Assembly (NCBI GenBank): GCA_017479035.1
Contig: JAFVCR010000099.1
Span: 1 to 11,418 of the forward strand
Direction: 5' to 3'
Source: Kiritimatiellia bacterium
Lineage (GTDB): Bacteria > Verrucomicrobiota > Kiritimatiellia > RFP12 > UBA1067
Length of the DNA stretch: 11,418 nucleotides
The notes under the pieces are model-generated. The model was given only the letters and a program-made list of their open reading frames with translations, was not told the DNA's origin and did not search any database. Positions 7,560-11,418 of this stretch are shown here, piece by piece (the stretch's first letter is position 1; each line of letters opens with the position of its first letter). Position numbers and translations under genes: made by a program.

Positions 7560-8959
7560 TAGAGTTTGCAGCTTCCGTTTTCATTTTGCCACTCGCGCGC
7601 AACAATGCGGTCGTCGAACGGATGCAACACGCCAGCGATCTCTTGCGTTGTTTCGTGGCCTTTCCCGCAAATCACCACCACGTCCCCTTCTTTGGCAATA
7701 TCCAGTGCGGTGAAAATTGCTTTGCGCCTGTCGATTTCCACGATCCGCTCTCCTCGCTGCGGCATCCCGGCTACGATCTGCGATATTATTTCTGCGGGAT
7801 CCTCGCTGCGTGGATTGTCGCTTGTGACTATCGCTACATCCGCAAATTTCGCTGCTGCGCCTCCCATTGGTGCGCGTTTCATCCTGTCGCGGTCACCGCC
7901 TGCTCCAAACACCGCGATAACGCGCCCCTTCGCAAACTTCTTCACCGTTCCAAGAACGTTCCCTATGGCATCCGGCGTATGCGCGAAATCCACAAACACC
8001 TCCGCGCGCGATTTCGTACAGACCTTCTCGAGCCTGCCCCACCTTGGGCGCAGACGCGGCACCGTGGCGCGGATTGCATCTTCATCTACTCCCGCCGCCC
8101 GTGCAAGCGCTGCTGCGAGCATCACGTTCTGCACATTGTATTCGCCAGCCAGCGCAGATGTTTTGCGGACGAATCCCTCGAAATCCCCTGCCGCCACATC
8201 CAGTATTTCCATCCCCGCATCGCGCGCCACCGCAAGCATTTCCCTCCCCCCTGGAACGTGCGGCAATATCGCAACCGGCGCACCCGGCTTTTCTTCTCCC
8301 ACTCTCCGTATCCACGCCGCCTTCGCGTTGAAATAGTTTTCCATCGTCTTGTGGTAGTCGAGGTGGTCTTCGGTGAGATTGGTGAACGCCGCCCCGGCAA
8401 ACAGCGTCCCCGCCGTGCGCTGCATGTCCGCCGCATGGCTCGACACCTCCATCACCGCATTTCGCATGCCGGCTCCAACCATTTCCTTGAACAGTTTTTG
8501 CAGCGTTATCGCATCCGGCGTGGTGTGTTCGCTCGCAAACATTCTCGCCCCGGTGAAACTTTCCACCGTCGTCACCATGCCGCATTTCTCCGCCCCCAGG
8601 AACTCGCGCAAGATCCACGTTGTCGTCGTCTTGCCGTTAGTGCCGGTAATGCCCCACACTGCCATTTTCCGCGATGGCTCGCCGTAGATTCTGCTCGCCG
8701 CCTCGCCCAGCCATTTGCGGAAATTTCCGCGCTCCGCAACGGCAAACACCGGCACGCCCAACTTCATCGCCTCTATTTCTTCTGCATCCTCGCACGGTGC
8801 CGCTATTGCCGCCGCGCCTCGCTCCACTGCGGCGCGGGCAAACTTTGCTCCCGCCACGTTCACGCCCGGCACCGCTGCGAAAATCTCGCCGCGCTCCACC
8901 GTCCGCGAATCGCACGAAATGCCTTTGAAACCGGTCAATGCGTCAATCGTCGTCGTCAT
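7556..8959 (-). CDS. murE: UDP-N-acetylmuramoyl-L-alanyl-D-glutamate--2,6-diaminopimelate ligase MurE
   Basis: This cytoplasmic ATP-dependent Mur ligase adds the third residue of the peptidoglycan stem peptide. The 467 residues show the N-terminal UDP-binding domain with CDSRTVERGEIF (16-27), the P-loop GTNGKTTT (106-113), HTTPDA (145-150), EVSSHA (171-176), and TNLTEDHLDYH (193-203). The expected carbamylated lysine is K213 (YFNAKAAW). The C-terminal domain has VDFAHTPDA (323-331) and DNPRSEDP (381-388). DNPR is the known hallmark of meso-diaminopimelate-specific enzymes, so diaminopimelate rather than lysine is the likely substrate. The start lies inside the ftsI tail (17-nt overlap) with GAGGTGA at 8972-8966, 6 nt upstream, so the two genes are translationally coupled. 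The length is slightly below the usual 480-500. murF does not follow. Confidence 0.96.
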   Translation of the reverse strand: MTTTIDALTGFKGISCDSRTVERGEIFAAVPGVNVAGAKFARAAVERGAAAIAAPCEDAEEIEAMKLGVPVFAVAERGNFRKWLGEAASRIYGEPSRKMAVWGITGTNGKTTTTWILREFLGAEKCGMVTTVESFTGARMFASEHTTPDAITLQKLFKEMVGAGMRNAVMEVSSHAADMQRTAGTLFAGAAFTNLTEDHLDYHKTMENYFNAKAAWIRRVGEEKPGAPVAILPHVPGGREMLAVARDAGMEILDVAAGDFEGFVRKTSALAGEYNVQNVMLAAALARAAGVDEDAIRATVPRLRPRWGRLEKVCTKSRAEVFVDFAHTPDAIGNVLGTVKKFAKGRVIAVFGAGGDRDRMKRAPMGGAAAKFADVAIVTSDNPRSEDPAEIISQIVAGMPQRGERIVEIDRRKAIFTALDIAKEGDVVVICGKGHETTQEIAGVLHPFDDRIVAREWQNENGSCKLY

Positions 8960-8961
8960 CG
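8943..8961 (-). repeat. GAC-type triplet run at the ftsI/murE overlap
   Basis: On the minus strand the overlap is a run of GAC/GAT triplets ending in TGA. In the ftsI frame it encodes six consecutive Asp before the stop. In the murE frame the same bases give ATG plus ACG repeats (MTTTID). One short repeat therefore provides an acidic tail and the start of the next gene. Triplet runs can change length by slippage in whole codons without breaking either frame. Confidence 0.7.
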
Positions 8962-10814
8962 TCCATCACCTCGCCGGGTTTGTCGGGCTCGATTTCAAGA
9001 TACATCATCGCCGCTGCCGCAATGCGCGAAAATGTAGGACCTGTTATCTTGCCTGCATCCACAAACCGCCCTATTCGCGCCTTCGGCGATGCATTCGGCG
9101 GCAGCGTCGGAATCGGTTTCGTGATGTTCACCACTATCACTACTTTTGGGTTTTCCGCCGGGATTATTCCCGCAAACGTCGTATTGTAGTCATCCTCCGA
9201 ATACCCCCCGGTGCGGCTTGGCATCTGCGCCGTGCCCGTTTTGCCCGCCACGGAATACCCCTTCACTCTTGCGCGGCGGCCCGTTCCTCGCCTGGACTCC
9301 ACCACCCCGCGCATCATCGTCAACACTTGCTTTGCCACCTTCTCCGATATTGGCTGCGCCACCACCTCCGGTTTGCCTTCGTAAATTATTTCCCCGTCTT
9401 CCTGTTCGATCCTGTCCACGATGTAAGGCTTCACCAGCCTTCCTCCGTTGCCGAACATCGCATACGCGCGGGCCAGTTGCAACGCCGTCACCGCCACGCC
9501 CTGCCCTATCGGCACGCGCGTCACTTTGAGTTTATCTTTGTACAGCAGTGCCACCTTGCTCAAAATACCATGCTGTTCTCCCGGCAGATCTATATCCGTA
9601 CGCTCCGTCAGCCCGAATTTCGTGAAGTAGTCGTACAACCTTTGCGCGCCGAGTTCTTCGCCTATGAGTGCAAATGCTATGTTGGACGACCTCGCAATCG
9701 CATCTGCCACCGTTATCTTCCCCGTTGCATGATCTTTCAACCTCGCGCCGTAACGATACAACACTCCCGAGGTGCCAATGTCGTATTCCTTCTCCGGCGT
9801 GCATACGCCCTCCGTGAGTGCCGCCGCCGCCGTCAACGGTTTCATCACGCTTCCCGGCTCGTAGTTCACCGCTATTGCCCTGTTGAGATGCGGATTGTTC
9901 GGCTGCCCTTTCCTCTCTTTGCATTCCTTCGAATTGAATTTGTCCGGCAAGAACGCCGGCAGCGATGCCATCGCATAAATCCGCCCCGTATGCACATCCA
10001 TCACAACCGCCGTCGCCATATCGGTATGATACGTTTCGCACGCGTCTCGCAACGCCTCTTCCACTTCCATCTGCAAATTCGCAAGCACCGTAAGATGCAC
10101 ATCCGCGCCGCGTTTCGCATCCACTTTCAAAATCCGTTTTTCCGGCAGTTCGTTGCGGCTCTTCGTCTTGGCACCCACGATGCGCCCCGGCGTACCCCGC
10201 AAACTGCTCTCAAACTTCATTTCTATCCCCGCATTCCCCACCGCGTTTGTAGGATCCTTCAAAATGAACCCCACTATCTGCGCCATCATTTCCCCCTGCG
10301 GATACTTGCGCACATAGCGGTCGCGTGCGATAAGCCCCGGTGCCTTGCGCTTCCACGTATGTGGTTTGTATCCCACTAGCGCGTCATGCGCCTGCGTATC
10401 CGTGCTGCGGCACAGGAAATGATTGCGCCCGGATGTCCTGCAATACACGTCTATAACTTTGTCCAGCGGCAGATTCAACTGCTCCGCCACATTCGTCACC
10501 ACATCCATCCTGCGCACTTCTTTCGGATTCACCGCATTCGTGCTCGGGTCCACATAGTAGTCCCACGCTATTATGCTTTCCGCAAGCGGCGTTCCGTCCG
10601 CGCAGTAGATGCTGCCGCGCAATGCCCACACGCCCTCGATTTTCCTGTCGTATTTGTATTCCGGCCGCTCTTCCACTATCGGCACGCTCCCCCAATGCGC
10701 ATACGCAACCTTGCGCATCACAAGCCCGCCCGCCCCCGCTAACGCCAGGAACACCAGCGTGTATCTGATGATCTTGTCGTATTTTTCAAGGAATCTGAAC
10801 CACCATTTCAGCAT
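8943..10814 (-). CDS. ftsI: Septal peptidoglycan D,D-transpeptidase FtsI (class B penicillin-binding protein)
   Basis: A membrane-anchored transpeptidase that cross-links septal peptidoglycan with FtsW in the divisome. The 623 residues start with a short cytoplasmic tail and one membrane segment (about 16-34). The class B N-terminal pedestal follows (about 60-230), with LRGSIYCADGTPLAES (65-80). The transpeptidase domain has all three motifs: S322-V-M-K325 (nucleophile S322), S376-S-N378 and K525-T-G527. There are no PASTA repeats. The C-terminus ends in six Asp residues. Order after rsmH and ftsL and before murE is typical of dcw clusters and supports FtsI over an elongation PBP2. No good Shine-Dalgarno precedes the ATG; a 15-codon ORF with its own GGAG ends just inside the gene and may supply ribosomes. 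An in-frame TGA upstream excludes a longer start. Confidence 0.95.
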   Translation of the reverse strand: MLKWWFRFLEKYDKIIRYTLVFLALAGAGGLVMRKVAYAHWGSVPIVEERPEYKYDRKIEGVWALRGSIYCADGTPLAESIIAWDYYVDPSTNAVNPKEVRRMDVVTNVAEQLNLPLDKVIDVYCRTSGRNHFLCRSTDTQAHDALVGYKPHTWKRKAPGLIARDRYVRKYPQGEMMAQIVGFILKDPTNAVGNAGIEMKFESSLRGTPGRIVGAKTKSRNELPEKRILKVDAKRGADVHLTVLANLQMEVEEALRDACETYHTDMATAVVMDVHTGRIYAMASLPAFLPDKFNSKECKERKGQPNNPHLNRAIAVNYEPGSVMKPLTAAAALTEGVCTPEKEYDIGTSGVLYRYGARLKDHATGKITVADAIARSSNIAFALIGEELGAQRLYDYFTKFGLTERTDIDLPGEQHGILSKVALLYKDKLKVTRVPIGQGVAVTALQLARAYAMFGNGGRLVKPYIVDRIEQEDGEIIYEGKPEVVAQPISEKVAKQVLTMMRGVVESRRGTGRRARVKGYSVAGKTGTAQMPSRTGGYSEDDYNTTFAGIIPAENPKVVIVVNITKPIPTLPPNASPKARIGRFVDAGKITGPTFSRIAAAAMMYLEIEPDKPGEVMDDDDDD

Positions 10815-10855
10815 ACTGCCACGTTCAACCGCGCACCACCGTCAAACAACTCCAT
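10808..10855 (-). CDS. Candidate 15-residue leader peptide coupling ftsI translation
   Basis: In the 61-nt gap between ftsL and ftsI, an ATG at 10855-10853 opens MELFDGGARLNVAVC and stops at TGA 10810-10808. It is preceded by GGAG (10864-10861) with a 5-nt spacer, a normal ribosome-binding arrangement. Its stop lies in ATGCTGA, where ATG is the ftsI start, so a terminating ribosome would be placed on the ftsI initiation codon. ftsI has no visible Shine-Dalgarno of its own. I recognise no homology. The peptide may be irrelevant and only the act of translation matter; chance cannot be excluded at this length. Confidence 0.45.
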   Translation of the reverse strand: MELFDGGARLNVAVC

Positions 10856-10875
10856 CCGCACTCCGCCGTTGCCCC

Positions 10876-11298
10876 TCACCTTTTTCTACGTGTATTCTGC
10901 GCCAACCGCGCATTCATCTTGCTGTTGCGGCTGCGCGCAAGTTCCACCGCCACCGACTCCTTCGGCCTACCCTGGCGATCCATCGTCACGAGTTTGTTGA
11001 TCTTCGGTGCCTCCATCGCAATTCCCATCCTCGCCAGCTGCCGCTCGAGATTCATCACGCTCGTCATGTCGTTGAATGCGGCCCTCTCGCGGGCGAGATC
11101 TCCCTCGAGTTTTGTTATATCCCTATCGTCCTGCTGCAACTGCACCTGCAGATGCGTCACATCGCTATTCACCTTCCATATCATCATCCCCGCCACGAAC
11201 GCCGTAAGGATGATTGCGCCGCAGTATTTCGCACGCTTCGCCAGCGCCGAATAATGCTTCCTCGGTTTGTTCCGCATCCTTCTTCTGTTGCTTCCCAT
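10876..11298 (-). CDS. ftsL: FtsL-like cell division protein
   Basis: A small bitopic membrane protein in the ftsL position between rsmH and ftsI. In the family FtsL forms a complex with FtsB/DivIC and FtsQ/DivIB and activates septal synthesis. The 140 residues have a basic cytoplasmic N-terminus (SNRRRMRNKPRKH), one membrane segment at about 24-43 (YCGAIILTAFVAGMMIW), a heptad-like coiled coil at about 46-90 and a basic C-terminal end (NTRRKR). The start at 11298 is chosen because AAGGAGGT (11311-11304) sits 5 nt upstream. The longer open frame reaching 11409 would overlap the rsmH coding end and is Arg/Lys-rich non-native sequence. FtsL proteins are poorly conserved, so the name rests on topology and gene order more than on sequence identity. 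Confidence 0.8.
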   Translation of the reverse strand: MGSNRRRMRNKPRKHYSALAKRAKYCGAIILTAFVAGMMIWKVNSDVTHLQVQLQQDDRDITKLEGDLARERAAFNDMTSVMNLERQLARMGIAMEAPKINKLVTMDRQGRPKESVAVELARSRNSKMNARLAQNTRRKR

Positions 11299-11303
11299 AG
11301 CGC

Positions 11304-11311
11304 ACCTCCTT
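11304..11311 (-). promoter_or_regulatory. Near-perfect Shine-Dalgarno that sets the ftsL start
   Basis: AAGGAGGT on the minus strand, 5 nt before ATG 11298-11296. It is the strongest ribosome-binding site in the window. It lies in the 14-nt rsmH-ftsL gap, directly after the rsmH stop (11315-11313), and rules against the longer upstream start for ftsL. Confidence 0.85.
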
Positions 11312-11312
11312 T

Positions 11313-11418
11313 TCAAATCTTTTCCGCCACGCGCAGTTTCGCGCTCCTGGCTCTCGGATTTTCTTCCGTTTCTTTTTCGGACGGTTTTATCGCCCTGCGC
11401 ACTACGCACCTCATGCGC
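11313..11418 (-). CDS. rsmH: 16S rRNA (cytosine-1402 N4) methyltransferase RsmH (MraW), C-terminal end only
   Basis: The last 34 residues of the gene run off the right edge of the window. The peptide contains VVRRAIKPSEKE and ends NPRARSAKLRVAEKI, the strongly conserved C-terminal signature of RsmH/MraW (AI.PS..E...NPR.RSAKLRVAE). RsmH uses S-adenosylmethionine to methylate N4 of C1402 in the ribosomal decoding centre, and is normally an early gene of the dcw cluster, as here. The stop is TGA at 11315-11313, 14 nt before ftsL. The catalytic domain is outside the window. Confidence 0.92.
   Translation of the reverse strand, partial: RMRCVVRRAIKPSEKETEENPRARSAKLRVAEKI

Noticed and set aside
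7472..9037. A 521-codon open frame on the plus strand opposite murE
   Set aside because: Its translation is rich in Arg, His, Cys and Pro with no recognisable domain, and it lies antisense to a clear MurE. It is a codon-bias shadow of a GC-rich gene.
8715..10379. A 554-codon open frame on the plus strand opposite ftsI
   Set aside because: Same character: Arg/His-rich, no motif, entirely antisense to FtsI with all its catalytic motifs intact.
11299..11409. A longer N-terminus for ftsL beginning at 11409
   Set aside because: It would overlap the conserved RsmH C-terminus, and the near-perfect Shine-Dalgarno points to 11298.
1..11418. CRISPR arrays, insertion sequences, phage attachment sites or defence genes
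   Set aside because: No regularly spaced repeats, transposase or integrase motifs were found. The tRNA 3' end is not repeated elsewhere in the window.

Overview
This window is ordinary bacterial chromosome, G+C-rich by eye and almost fully coding. It holds one tRNA gene, five complete protein genes, one complete small divisome gene and the 3' tail of another gene. I see no mobile element, CRISPR array or phage gene, and no clear previously undescribed system. What is unusual lies in gene order, gene junctions and domain architecture.

Right-pointing half (1-5632): a promoter and tRNA-Ala(CGC), an intrinsic terminator, then a type IIA topoisomerase A subunit (parC/gyrA family), then mfd (transcription-repair coupling factor). 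The ribosome-binding site of the topoisomerase gene starts about 15 nt after the terminator T-run, so its transcription probably relies on readthrough from the tRNA promoter. The parC-mfd gap is only 50 nt, which suggests co-transcription.

Left-pointing half (11418 down to 5646): the end of rsmH (mraW), ftsL, ftsI (division transpeptidase) and murE, which is the start of a dcw (division and cell wall) cluster in the usual order. After murE the expected murF-mraY-murD run is absent. Instead there is a strong promoter overlapping the murE stop codon, followed by a gene for a biotin-dependent carboxyltransferase (oadA/pycB type). This gene ends 13 nt from the convergent end of mfd.

Organism: the dcw genes and the DNPR motif of MurE indicate a bacterium making meso-diaminopimelate peptidoglycan, most likely diderm. 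The topoisomerase A subunit carries motifs (KYHPHGDAS, ALVVLANK, QGNFGN) that I recall from the second GyrA-like protein of Chlamydiae and from Bacteroidota ParC. My best guess is therefore a PVC-superphylum bacterium (Kiritimatiellota, Lentisphaerota or Verrucomicrobiota type). This is inference from remembered motifs, not a database result.

How the genes work together: RsmH methylates 16S rRNA. FtsL and FtsI act in septal peptidoglycan synthesis, and MurE supplies the diaminopimelate-containing precursor. ParC and Mfd handle DNA topology and repair at stalled RNA polymerase. OadA/PycB belongs to C3/C4 carboxylate metabolism and has no evident link to its neighbours.
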